Source: Halofilum ochraceum
Lineage (GTDB): Bacteria > Pseudomonadota > Gammaproteobacteria > XJ16 > Halofilaceae
Length of the DNA: 64,000 nucleotides
Direction of reading: 5' to 3'
Assembly (NCBI RefSeq): GCF_001614315.2
Contig: NZ_LVEG02000018.1
Span: forward strand, 1-64,000
Shown here: positions 8,081-16,244 of the stretch, piece after piece
Layout of the letters: each line of letters opens with the position of its first letter
Position numbering within the stretch: position 1 is the stretch's first letter
Notes under the pieces: generated by a model
Told to the model about the DNA's origin: nothing
The model's input: the letters and a program-made list of their open reading frames with translations, nothing else
The model's database searches: none
Made by a program: the position numbers and the translations under genes

Positions 8081-8932
8081 TTATTGCGGCACGATACCGC
8101 GCAGGCGCTCGTTGCGGCGCCGGATCATCTCCAGCGTCGTCAGCAGCAGGACCGAAATCCCGACCAGGATGGACGCCACGGCGAGGATAGTCGGGCTGAT
8201 CTCTTCGCGGATACCCGAGAACATCTTCAGCGGCACGGTCTTCTGTTCCGGACCGGCGATGAAGTACACGATGACGATCTCATCGACCGAGGTGATGAAC
8301 GCAAACAGCGCGCCCGAGATCACGCCGGGCGCGATCAGCGGCATGATCACCTTGAAGAAGGTGGTCGTGGGATCCGCACCGAGATTCGCCGAGGCCCGTA
8401 CGAGCGTCTGATCGAAGCCCACCAGGGTCGCGGTGACGGTAATGATCACGAACGGAGTCCCGAGCGCCGTGTGGGCAAGGATAATCCCCGGGAAGGTCGA
8501 GGTCAGGCCGATCGAGGAATAGAAGAAGTACATGCCGGCCGCCGAGATGATCAGCGGTACCACCATCGGCGAGATCAGGAGCGCCATGATGGCGTTCTTG
8601 TACGGCATGTACGGCTTCGACAGACCCAGCGCCGCGATCGTCCCCAGTGAAGTCGCGAGGAACGTCGAGGCGATCGCGATGATGAACGTATTCTTGATAC
8701 CCGTCAGCCATTCATCGCTGTTCAGGAATTCCTGATACCAGCGCAGCGAATAACCGGCGGGATCGAGCGTCAGCATCTCGTGCGTGAACGTGAAATACGG
8801 CTCCGCGTTGAACGACAACGGGACGATCACGACGATCGGCGTGATCAGGAAGAAGAAGATCAGGCCGCAGATCACCCGGAACGTGTAGTACCAGGTGCGC
8901 TCCAGTCGGCCAGCGTAGGCTGGAATACCCAT
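8081..8932 (-). CDS. Polyamine-type ABC transporter permease (PotC-like)
   Basis: A 283-residue inner-membrane protein with six predicted helices. It has a binding-protein-dependent transport motif (ASANLGADPTTTFFKVIMPLIAPG) that docks the ATPase. The pattern FDQTLVRASANLGA is characteristic of PotC/YdcV-type subunits of spermidine/putrescine importers. It starts 14 bp after the PotB-like gene and pairs with it as the second half of the channel. Polyamine specificity is inferred from the family. Related systems carry opines, gamma-aminobutyrate or other amines. Confidence 0.9.
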   Translation of the reverse strand: MGIPAYAGRLERTWYYTFRVICGLIFFFLITPIVVIVPLSFNAEPYFTFTHEMLTLDPAGYSLRWYQEFLNSDEWLTGIKNTFIIAIASTFLATSLGTIAALGLSKPYMPYKNAIMALLISPMVVPLIISAAGMYFFYSSIGLTSTFPGIILAHTALGTPFVIITVTATLVGFDQTLVRASANLGADPTTTFFKVIMPLIAPGVISGALFAFITSVDEIVIVYFIAGPEQKTVPLKMFSGIREEISPTILAVASILVGISVLLLTTLEMIRRRNERLRGIVPQ

Positions 8933-8946
8933 GGTTATCGTCCCCG

Positions 8947-10221
8947 TTAGCCGAGCTTCAGCGCATCGGCGCCGACGAGCTTGTTGTAGATGTAGTAGAG
9001 ACCCAGCACGACGAACAGCAGGATCGACCCCAGCGCCGCGGCCAGATGCCAGTTCAGGGACTGCTGCATGTGGTAGGCGATGAAGTTGCTGATGAGCTGG
9101 CCGCTGGAACCGCCGATCAGTGCGGGCGTGATGTAGTACCCGATCGACAGGATGAAGACCAGGATACTGCCCGCGCCGATACCCGGGATCGTCTGCGGTA
9201 CATAGACCCGGATGAAGGCGACCACGGGATTCGCGCCAAGCGATCGCGCGGCGCGCAGGTAGCTTGGCGGTATGCCCTTCATCACGCTGTAGAGCGGCAG
9301 GATCATGAACGGTAGCAGGATGTGCGTCATGCCGACGATCGTGCCGATCTTGTTGTAAATCATCTGCGGTCGATTGTCCTGCGCGACGATTCCAAAGAAT
9401 ACAAGAAGGTCGTTCAGCACCCCTTCGGACTGCAGGATCACGATCCAGGACGAAGTCCGCACCAGCAGTGATGTCCAGAACGGCAACAGCACGAGGATCA
9501 TCAGCAGGTTGCTTGTACGTACCGGAAGATTGGCGAGCAGGTAGGACACCGGGAAGCCGAGCGCGATCGTCAGCACGGTGATCAGCACACTCATCCAGAG
9601 CGTGCGCCAGAACAGCTGCTGGTAGATCTGCATATAACTGGCGACAGCCTCGATCTCGCCCTCGGCGTTGTAGCGCATGTCCACCGCGGACAGGAAGTAC
9701 GACATCGTGATCGGATAGGCCTCGCGCTTGAGGATCGACCAGACCTGGGGATCTCCCCAGTCCTCATCGATTTCGATGAGCTTGGGCTTGTAGGGCCCGC
9801 TCTCGACGTCGCCGAGCTTTCGCGCCGTTCCGGAGAACAGGCTGCGTGCACCCGGCATGACGTAGTTGACGCGCTGGGATACCACGCCGACGTTGCGATC
9901 TTCATCGGCCTGGGCCAGCTCCTTTGCGAACGCGGCGTAAATCTCTTCGGGCGGAAGCCCCTCGCCGTCCCAGTCGCCGAGCAGTTCGGCGGTCTCGGGC
10001 AGCACGTTCGAAATTTCGGGGCTATAAAAGCTGCGCTTCACCATATCGGCGATCGGCAGCGCGAAAGAAAACAGGATAAAGAGGCCAAGCGGGGCCACGA
10101 GCAGGAGGGCCTTGGTCTTGGCCCGCCTCATTGAGCGCCGGAGACTGTCCTTGAGCGGCGTCCCGTCGGCCGCCCGCATCACTTCATCGGCGGCGGGCGT
10201 TGCGGATTCATTCTGCGCCAT
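8947..10221 (-). CDS. Polyamine-type ABC transporter permease (PotB-like) with enlarged periplasmic loop
   Basis: A 424-residue permease, much longer than the ~280 residues usual for PotB. After a first helix at about 38-62 comes a hydrophilic, acidic segment of some 140 residues before helix 2 (LFWRTLWMSVLITVLTIALG). The other helices and the EAA loop (LRAARSLGANPVVAFIRVYV) are normal. Extended PotB-like subunits of this kind are known in proteobacterial opine/polyamine transporters. The loop faces the periplasm and may contact the binding protein. The gene is separated from the upstream binding-protein gene by a strong hairpin. Confidence 0.9.
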   Translation of the reverse strand: MAQNESATPAADEVMRAADGTPLKDSLRRSMRRAKTKALLLVAPLGLFILFSFALPIADMVKRSFYSPEISNVLPETAELLGDWDGEGLPPEEIYAAFAKELAQADEDRNVGVVSQRVNYVMPGARSLFSGTARKLGDVESGPYKPKLIEIDEDWGDPQVWSILKREAYPITMSYFLSAVDMRYNAEGEIEAVASYMQIYQQLFWRTLWMSVLITVLTIALGFPVSYLLANLPVRTSNLLMILVLLPFWTSLLVRTSSWIVILQSEGVLNDLLVFFGIVAQDNRPQMIYNKIGTIVGMTHILLPFMILPLYSVMKGIPPSYLRAARSLGANPVVAFIRVYVPQTIPGIGAGSILVFILSIGYYITPALIGGSSGQLISNFIAYHMQQSLNWHLAAALGSILLFVVLGLYYIYNKLVGADALKLG

Positions 10222-10307
10222 TGTTGGGCCCTCTGCGCGCCAGGGTTGTTATCGTTGTCGGACCACCCCGAAGGGGCAGTCAACCGCACCTGAAAAGCGG
10301 CAGGAAA

Positions 10308-10331
10308 GCGGGGCGGCTTGCGCCGCCCCGC
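10308..10331 (-). promoter_or_regulatory. Intra-operon hairpin between binding-protein and permease genes
   Basis: GCGGGGCGGC / GCCGCCCCGC form a perfect 10-bp stem with a 4-nt loop, followed on the minus strand by a short TTT and a later TTTT. A second stem (ggcgccccc/gggggcgc) sits just upstream in the transcript. Such structures commonly terminate part of the transcription, or protect the upstream mRNA, so that the binding protein is made in excess over the membrane subunits. Confidence 0.6.
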
Positions 10332-10368
10332 CTACCGGCGCCCCCTCGGGGGCGCACCGTCCGCCTGC

Positions 10369-11466
10369 TTACATCGCAAGCCAGGCGTTGAAACGCTCGG
10401 AGAGCGAATCGCCGTTATCCGCCCAGAACACCGCATCCTTCGGGATCGCGGTCTTCAGGTTCTCCGGATTGGTCGGCATATGCGGCTTCATGTCGACGCC
10501 CGTTTCGGCATGCTTGCCGACGAGTGACGCCGAGGAGTGCCGGGCCGGGCCGTACGAGATGTACTTGGCCTGGTCCGCCAGCCGCTGCGTGTCGGTCGAG
10601 AAGCGCAGGAACTGCTTGACCTCGTCGGTCAGCTTGCCCTTCGGCACGACCCAGCCATCGACCTCGAACAGCTGGCCGTCCCACATGATCTCGATCGGCT
10701 GATCCTCGACCACCTGGGCGTTGAAGAAACGGCCGTTATAGCCGGTCGCGATCGACACTTCCTGGTCCGCAAGCAGCTGCGGGGGCTGAGCGCCTTCCGA
10801 CCACCAGACCACGTCGCCCTTGATCTTGCTGAGGCTGCTGAAGGCGCGACCAACGCCCTCGTTGGAATCGAGCACGTCGTAGACTTCTTCGTGATCGACG
10901 CCGTCGGCCATCAGGGCCCACTCGAGGTTACCGGCCGGGATCTTCTGCAGCGAACGCTTGCCCGGGTAGTCGGCCGTGTTCCACACGTCGTCGATGGTGG
11001 ACGGGTTGTCACCGTCGAACATCTCGGCGTTGTAAGCGAACAGGGTCGCGTAGAGGATTTCCGGCACGAAGCACTCGCCCAGTTCCGGAATGAAGTCCTC
11101 GGACGGGCTGTCACCGTTCGGTGCGGGCTTCAGGATCTCGTCATGATCGATCGGCTCGATGATGCCCTCATCACAGGCACGGATCGCCGGGCCTTCGAGC
11201 ATGTCGACGACATCCCAGGTTACGTTGCCGGCCTCGACCTGCGAACGGACACCGGCAAGGCCGTTGGCCGATTTCGAGACCTGCACGATCTCCGTGCCGG
11301 TCATCTCGCTGTACGGCTCGTAGTAGGCCTTGCGCTGGCTCTCTTCATAGGCGCCGCCCCACGAAACGATCGTGAGCGACTCGGCCGCGAACGTGGCGGC
11401 CGGCGCGGCCAGCAGGCCCATCGCCGTAACGCCGGCCACGGCCGTCGTCTTGAAAGCGTGGTTCAT
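10369..11466 (-). CDS. Polyamine-type ABC transporter substrate-binding protein (PotD-like), copy 1
   Basis: A 365-residue periplasmic protein with a Sec signal peptide (basic start MNHAFKTT, hydrophobic core, AxA cleavage near ATFAAES). The mature start LTIVSWGGAYEESQ matches the PotD/YdcS family. The C-terminal half has aromatic and acidic residues typical of amine sites (WALMADGVD, MWDGQLFEVDGWV). The ATG at 11466 is chosen over one ten codons earlier because GAGGGG lies 4 bp upstream. It lies between the ATPase and permease genes. A diverged paralogue precedes the ATPase. Confidence 0.92.
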   Translation of the reverse strand: MNHAFKTTAVAGVTAMGLLAAPAATFAAESLTIVSWGGAYEESQRKAYYEPYSEMTGTEIVQVSKSANGLAGVRSQVEAGNVTWDVVDMLEGPAIRACDEGIIEPIDHDEILKPAPNGDSPSEDFIPELGECFVPEILYATLFAYNAEMFDGDNPSTIDDVWNTADYPGKRSLQKIPAGNLEWALMADGVDHEEVYDVLDSNEGVGRAFSSLSKIKGDVVWWSEGAQPPQLLADQEVSIATGYNGRFFNAQVVEDQPIEIMWDGQLFEVDGWVVPKGKLTDEVKQFLRFSTDTQRLADQAKYISYGPARHSSASLVGKHAETGVDMKPHMPTNPENLKTAIPKDAVFWADNGDSLSERFNAWLAM

Positions 11467-11596
11467 TGTAATTCCCCTCGTTGTGACTGTCGGCAATCCG
11501 CCGACGGTTTACTGCCAGTCCGGAGCGCCCCACCCAAAGTGGCGACACGTCCCGGAAGTCAGTATAGGTAATGGACGGACTATCCGGGAGGACGAA

Positions 11597-12691
11597 CTAC
11601 GCGTCGAGCGCGCGGCAGTCCTCCGCCGCCCAGCCGAACTGCACCTGGTCACCCTTCTTCAGGCTGACATGACCCTGCGCATTCGGAATCTTGACGATGA
11701 ATTCGTCGTTATCGCCGACCGAGGCCCGCGTACGGATATGGTCGCCGAGATAAATCAGTTCGCGCACCGTGCCGTCGAGTACGTTGTCGCACTCGCCTTC
11801 GGCCGGATTGACCTTCACGCGCTCCGGGCGCAGCGAGAGTGTCGTGCGGTCGCCGACGCCGCTCACGTTGACCGGCTTGCAGACGATCTTCGCGCCGGTA
11901 CTGCCTTCGAGTTCGACGGTACAACGATCGTCGCTCATGTCGCTGACCTTGCCGTAGAAGCGGTTGTTCTCACCGATAAAGTACGCGACGAACGCATTGA
12001 CCGGCTCCTCATACAGCTTCGGCGGTTCCGCCAGCTGCTGAACGATGCCGTCATCGAACACGGCAATGCGGTTGGACATCGTGAGCGCCTCGGACTGGTC
12101 ATGGGTTACATAGACCATCGTGATGCCGAGGTCCTCGTGGAGGTGTTTGATCTCGTACTGCATCTCCTCGCGCAGATTCTTGTCGAGCGCACCGAGCGGC
12201 TCATCCATCAGCACGAGCTTCGGTTCGAACACAAGCGCGCGGGCGGATGCGACACGCTGCTGCTGCCCGCCCGAGAGCTGGGCCGGGCGGCGGTTCGCGA
12301 ACTGGCCGAGGCGCACCATGTCGAGCGCTTTCTTGACCCGATCGTCGATCTCGGACTTGGAGTACTTGCGAACCTGCAGCGGGAACGCGACGTTCTCGCC
12401 CACCGTCATGTGGGGGAACAGCGCATAGTTCTGGAACACCATGCCAATGCCGCGTTTGTGCGGGGCAAGATTGTTGATGGCGGTACCATCGAGATAGATC
12501 TCGCCGTGCGTGGCGGGCTCGAAACCCGCGAGCATCATGAGGCAGGTGGTCTTGCCGGAACCGGACGGCCCCAGCATGGTGACGAATTCACCCTGCGCGA
12601 TATCGAGATTCAGATTCTTTACGACGAGGGTTTCACCGTCGTAACTCTTCTGTACTTCACTGAAACTGACAAACGCATCATCGGTCGACAT
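11597..12691 (-). CDS. Polyamine-type ABC transporter ATP-binding protein (PotA-like)
   Basis: A 364-residue ATPase. Walker A is GPSGSGKT (41-48), the signature is [15 protein letters not shown], and Walker B is [12 protein letters not shown], followed by the H-loop in [13 protein letters not shown]-terminal TOBE domain (from about residue 245) is typical of PotA and may sense substrate or control assembly. It energises import through the two downstream permeases. The binding-protein gene follows after 130 bp. Confidence 0.93.
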   Translation of the reverse strand: MSTDDAFVSFSEVQKSYDGETLVVKNLNLDIAQGEFVTMLGPSGSGKTTCLMMLAGFEPATHGEIYLDGTAINNLAPHKRGIGMVFQNYALFPHMTVGENVAFPLQVRKYSKSEIDDRVKKALDMVRLGQFANRRPAQLSGGQQQRVASARALVFEPKLVLMDEPLGALDKNLREEMQYEIKHLHEDLGITMVYVTHDQSEALTMSNRIAVFDDGIVQQLAEPPKLYEEPVNAFVAYFIGENNRFYGKVSDMSDDRCTVELEGSTGAKIVCKPVNVSGVGDRTTLSLRPERVKVNPAEGECDNVLDGTVRELIYLGDHIRTRASVGDNDEFIVKIPNAQGHVSLKKGDQVQFGWAAEDCRALDA

Positions 12692-12726
12692 TGGCCGGCG
12701 ACTCCCTTGTGTAATTGTTATGCAGC

Positions 12727-12732
12727 TTATAC
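12727..12732 (-). promoter_or_regulatory. Extended -10 promoter element upstream of the PotA-like gene
   Basis: TGGTATAAG on the minus strand is an extended -10 (TGn-TATAAG) about 36 bp before the PotA-like ATG, and no good -35 accompanies it. If real, the ATPase gene can be transcribed independently of the second binding-protein gene upstream. Confidence 0.4.
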
Positions 12733-12796
12733 CAGATTGATCTAAACACAGGCCCCGGGCGAATTCAACGCACCGGGGACTGGCCCGGGAAAACGT

Positions 12797-13906
12797 TCAT
12801 CCCCCCTCCCCGAGCCACGCGTCGAAACGTTCATCCATGCGTTCCTTGTTCTCGGACCACCAGATGAAATTATTCTGCAGCGCGTTACGGAAATTGCTGG
12901 GCGCGGTCGGCATGTGTGACTGATATTCCTGTCGCACCAGCGGCAGCGAGGATTTGCGTGCCGGTGCGTAAGCGACGTACTCCGTCTGCTCCGCCAGTGG
13001 TTTCGTACCGGTCGAGAACGCGATGAATTCAAGTGCGTGCGCCAGATTATCCGCGCCCCGGGGGATCACCCAGAGGTCGATATCCCACATCTGGCCATCC
13101 CAGATGTATTCGAAATTCTTGTCCTGTTTGACGATCGAATTGAACACGCGGCCGTTGTACGCCGTCGAGATCGCGACCTCGCCGCTTTCCAGCCACTCCT
13201 GCGGCTTCTCGCCATCCTCCCACCAGCGGATGTCGTCACGGATCGTCTCCAGCTTGTCGAACGCCCGATCCACACCTTCGTCCGTACGTAATTCAGCGTA
13301 GACGTTCTCCGGCGAAACGCCATCGGCCATCAGCGCCCACTCGAGATTGTTACGGGGCGTTTTACGCATACCGCGCTGACCGGGGAACGCATCGACATTG
13401 AAGACATCTTCGACACTGTCCGGACCTTCGCCCTCGAACGCATCCCTGTTATAGGCCCAAAGGGTCGACCAGAGGATTTCGCCAACAGCGCACTCGTGCA
13501 GCGTATTCGGGAGGAAGTCGTCCATGGCCGGCGTGCCGTCGGGTGCCGGTTTCAGGATGGTCGGCGGGATCGGTTCGAGATACCCGCCCTCGCAGCCACG
13601 AATCGCATCGGAGAGCGTGACATCGACGACGTCCCAGCTGACGTTGCCCGACTCCACCTGTTCGATCACCTGATCGAAATCACCCGGATAGGTGTCTTCT
13701 TCGACCACGACACCGGTTTCTTCGGTGAAAGGCTTGAAGTACGCCTCGCGCTGGCTCTTCTGGTACACACCGCCCCAGCTCACGATCGTCAACGCATCGT
13801 CGCCACCATCCGACTGCGCCCACGCCGCGGGGCCGGTCACGAAGACGGCGGCTGCCATGGCTCCGATCATGCAATGGATCGGAACAGCGCGGACGCTCTG
13901 GTTCAT
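12797..13906 (-). CDS. Polyamine-type ABC transporter substrate-binding protein (PotD-like), copy 2
   Basis: A 369-residue secreted binding protein, clearly paralogous to the copy at 10369-11466. Shared stretches include LTIVSWGGVYQKSQREAY, SGNVSWDVVDV, NLEWALMADGVS and IWDGQMWDIDLWVIPRG. The signal peptide is MNQSVRAVPIHCMIGAMAAA..., with cleavage near AAWA. An open frame continues far upstream, but the ATG at 13906 has GGAG at a good distance and begins the signal sequence. There is no permease of its own, so it probably feeds the same channel with a different specificity or affinity. Confidence 0.9.
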   Translation of the reverse strand: MNQSVRAVPIHCMIGAMAAAVFVTGPAAWAQSDGGDDALTIVSWGGVYQKSQREAYFKPFTEETGVVVEEDTYPGDFDQVIEQVESGNVSWDVVDVTLSDAIRGCEGGYLEPIPPTILKPAPDGTPAMDDFLPNTLHECAVGEILWSTLWAYNRDAFEGEGPDSVEDVFNVDAFPGQRGMRKTPRNNLEWALMADGVSPENVYAELRTDEGVDRAFDKLETIRDDIRWWEDGEKPQEWLESGEVAISTAYNGRVFNSIVKQDKNFEYIWDGQMWDIDLWVIPRGADNLAHALEFIAFSTGTKPLAEQTEYVAYAPARKSSLPLVRQEYQSHMPTAPSNFRNALQNNFIWWSENKERMDERFDAWLGEGG

Positions 13907-14357
13907 ACTCGGACTCCGGATGGTTGGACTGCACGGCAGCGGTCTGCGTACACACCGGGCAACGGGGGCACGCAGATGGCCATGGGCGCAGGGCGCGTGT
14001 AAGGGGGAAACGGGTAGAACGGAGACGCGAGACAGTGACGGGACGGGCGGATCGTACGATCGGCAAGACGACGGCGGGCGGCGCGAGCGGAACGTATCCA
14101 CGGGCGTCGCCAGACGACGCGGCCGGCACGATGGCGAGGTGGCCATCCGGCGCGCCCAACAGCCGATTCGTTGATCATGCTCGTCTGAATGATGGCTGAC
14201 TACCACTGTCTCGGAATGTCCGGAGTGTAGACCGCAATTTTGCGCTGATTCAAGCACGGCTTGCGCCGCGAGCGCCGCGAAGCGAGCATAATCGACCGGA
14301 CACGTCGCGCTGTCGCGCCCCGGAACATCGATAAAACAATGGATTACGGGAGTTCTC
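13907..14357. other. Divergent intergenic region without visible gene
   Basis: About 450 bp between the second binding-protein gene (leftward) and ghrA (rightward). It must contain both promoters, but I see no convincing -35/-10 pair. Long open frames on both strands have no recognisable protein features and coincide with GC-biased composition. None of the dispersed repeats of this genome occurs here. Confidence 0.6.
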
Positions 14358-15287
14358 ATGCCGACGCTGCTTTTCCGTAGCCCTTCGGATCCCGCGACCG
14401 CCTGGAGTGCCGCATTGCGCCGGCATGCCCCCGGCCTCGACGTCCGGGTCTGGCCGGAGACGGGCGCGGTCGAGGACATCGAGTACGCACTGATCTGGGC
14501 CTCCCCGGACGGTTTCCTGCACGATCTCCCCGCCTTGCGCGTCGTGTTCTCGCTCGGTGCCGGCGTCGATCACCTGATGGGCTCCGAGGTCCCCGAAGGC
14601 GTGGAACTCGTGCGCATGGTCGATCCGGCCTTGACCGAGGGCATGATCGAGTACGTGATCTATCAGGTATTGCGGCGGCACCGACACATGGCCGAATACG
14701 AACGCCAGCAGGCGGCGGCGGAGTGGCGGATCCATCCCCAGCTCCGCCCCGGGGAGCGCAGAATCGGGGTGCTGGGTCTGGGGGAACTCGGCGGCGCCTG
14801 CGCCCGGGCCCTGAGCGGGCTTGGCTTCGACGTCGCGGGCTGGGCGCGATCGCCCCGTGACATCCCCGGGGTGACGGCGGTCAGCGGCGACGACGGCCGT
14901 GATTGGCTGCTCGGGCGCAGCGACATCGTGGTCTGTCTGCTCCCCCTCACCGAGGCGACCCGGGGCATCCTGAACGGGGAACTGTTCCAGCGCATGCAGC
15001 CGGGGGCAACGCTGATCAACGCCGCGCGCGGGCAACACCTGGTCGAGGATGATCTGCTCATCGCGCTGGGTGAAGGTCGCCTGGGCCATGCGGTGCTCGA
15101 CGCGTTCCGGGACGAGCCATTACCGCCCGATCATGCGTTCTGGCAGCATCCGCACATTACGGTGACGCCGCATATCGCCAGCCTCACCAACCCCGAGACC
15201 GGCGCGGAGGCGGTGGCCCGTGGTATCCGCGCGGATCAGGCCGGCGAGCCGATTCCGCATCGAGTCGACCGGGGACGCGGTTATTGA
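14358..15287 (+). CDS. ghrA: Glyoxylate/hydroxypyruvate reductase A
   Basis: A 309-residue D-2-hydroxyacid dehydrogenase that tracks E. coli GhrA to its end (C-terminal HRVDRGRGY). The nucleotide-binding motif is VLGLGELGGACARAL. The catalytic region includes NAARGQHLVEDDLL and the His-containing TPHIASLTNPETG. It reduces glyoxylate to glycolate and hydroxypyruvate to D-glycerate with NADPH. Sequence GGGAG lies upstream of the ATG. An Lrp-type regulator follows after about 165 bp on the same strand. Confidence 0.88.
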   Translation: MPTLLFRSPSDPATAWSAALRRHAPGLDVRVWPETGAVEDIEYALIWASPDGFLHDLPALRVVFSLGAGVDHLMGSEVPEGVELVRMVDPALTEGMIEYVIYQVLRRHRHMAEYERQQAAAEWRIHPQLRPGERRIGVLGLGELGGACARALSGLGFDVAGWARSPRDIPGVTAVSGDDGRDWLLGRSDIVVCLLPLTEATRGILNGELFQRMQPGATLINAARGQHLVEDDLLIALGEGRLGHAVLDAFRDEPLPPDHAFWQHPHITVTPHIASLTNPETGAEAVARGIRADQAGEPIPHRVDRGRGY

Positions 15288-15453
15288 GACGGCGGGCATG
15301 CGGCATGCGCGTATGCCGCTGATGCGCTGCGTTGCTGCGAGCAGTTGCACGCCAGGGGCGCACCCACTAACCTCCGCGGCTGACCGGAACCGATCGCGGC
15401 GGGCACCATCGCCGTGCGACTCACCAACCACCGCTTGAGTGCGAGTACATTCG

Positions 15454-15975
15454 ATGTCCGCGAACGGCAATGCCCCCAAGCTCGACGCCTTCGATGTCCG
15501 CATTCTCGCCGCACTGCAACGCAACGGCCGCATCACGAAGATCAAACTGGCCGAGGAAATCGGTCTCTCGCCGAGCCCCTGCTGGGAGCGTATGCGGCGG
15601 CTTGAACAGGACGGGCTCATTCGCGGATATCACGCGGAGATCGAACTGGATCGGCTGCTGCACACGGCGACGATCCTCGTGGAGGTCACCCTGCGCAGCC
15701 ACAAGGCGAAAGACTTCGAGGCCTTCGAGAACGCGGTGGCGGATGTGCCCGAGATCGTAGAGTGTTATGCCACCGGCGGCGGCATCGATTACCTGCTCAA
15801 GGTGGTCGCGCTCGATATCGATCACTACCAGCGCGTGATCGACAACCTGCTGCTGTCCGATGTGGGGATCGACCGATACTTCACGTACATCGTCACGAAG
15901 CAGGTCAAGTCATCCAGCGGCGCGCCCCTGATTCCCCTGCTCCAGCACGCCGGCGATCCGCGTGCCCCGCGCTGA
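15454..15975 (+). CDS. Lrp/AsnC-family transcriptional regulator
   Basis: A 173-residue regulator. The N-terminal helix-turn-helix is KLDAFDVRILAALQRNGR followed by KIKLAEEIGLSPSPCWERMRRL. The C-terminal RAM (ligand-binding, oligomerisation) domain includes EIVECYATGGGIDYLLKVVA. ATG 15454 fits the family start better than the in-frame GTG five codons before. Such proteins respond to amino acids. The likely targets, ghrA and the adjacent amine-catabolism loci, are inferred from position only. Confidence 0.9.
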   Translation: MSANGNAPKLDAFDVRILAALQRNGRITKIKLAEEIGLSPSPCWERMRRLEQDGLIRGYHAEIELDRLLHTATILVEVTLRSHKAKDFEAFENAVADVPEIVECYATGGGIDYLLKVVALDIDHYQRVIDNLLLSDVGIDRYFTYIVTKQVKSSSGAPLIPLLQHAGDPRAPR

Positions 15976-15986
15976 GGCGATATCGA

Positions 15987-16062
15987 TCGCGAGCAAGCTC
16001 GCTCCTACATGAATCCTGCCATCGCGGTGCCGATTCACCTGTAGGAGCGAGCTTGCTCGCGA
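15987..16062. repeat. 76-bp REPIN (paired REPs), copy 1
   Basis: Two 23-bp REP arms with core GAGCAAGCTCGC in inverted orientation enclose about 30 bp. The element has exactly the same length and nearly the same centre as the one at 62435-62510. It lies between convergent genes. No RAYT transposase, the usual mobiliser, is in this window. Confidence 0.9.
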
Positions 16063-16120
16063 TGATCCGGCAGCAATCCCGTGGACCTGCCGCCCGTCTC
16101 TACTCGCCGCCGCGCCAGCA

Positions 16121-16220
16121 CGTAGGCCGGCTTGCGACCGAAGGGAGCCAGCCGGCGCACAGGGTCATGGCCTTGCGCAGGCGCATGCCGGCTGTTGCCT
16201 TCGGCAAAAGCCGGCCTACG
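16121..16220. repeat. 100-bp self-complementary repeat, copy 1
   Basis: The outer arms cgtaggccggctt... and ...aaaagccggcctacg are inverted. A second copy of identical length occurs at 29433-29532, matching over the first 37 bp and the last 25 bp with a variable centre. A scrambled version flanks 47932-48127. It is probably a non-coding mobile or REP-like element. Confidence 0.88.
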
Positions 16221-16244
16221 AGCTTCAGCCCTTGGCCCAGCCGC

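Noticed and set aside
13907-14479. N-terminal extension of the second PotD-like protein by ~190 codons
   Set aside because: The extension would precede a normal signal peptide, crosses the ghrA start, and is not supported by a ribosome site. ATG 13906 is better on every count.
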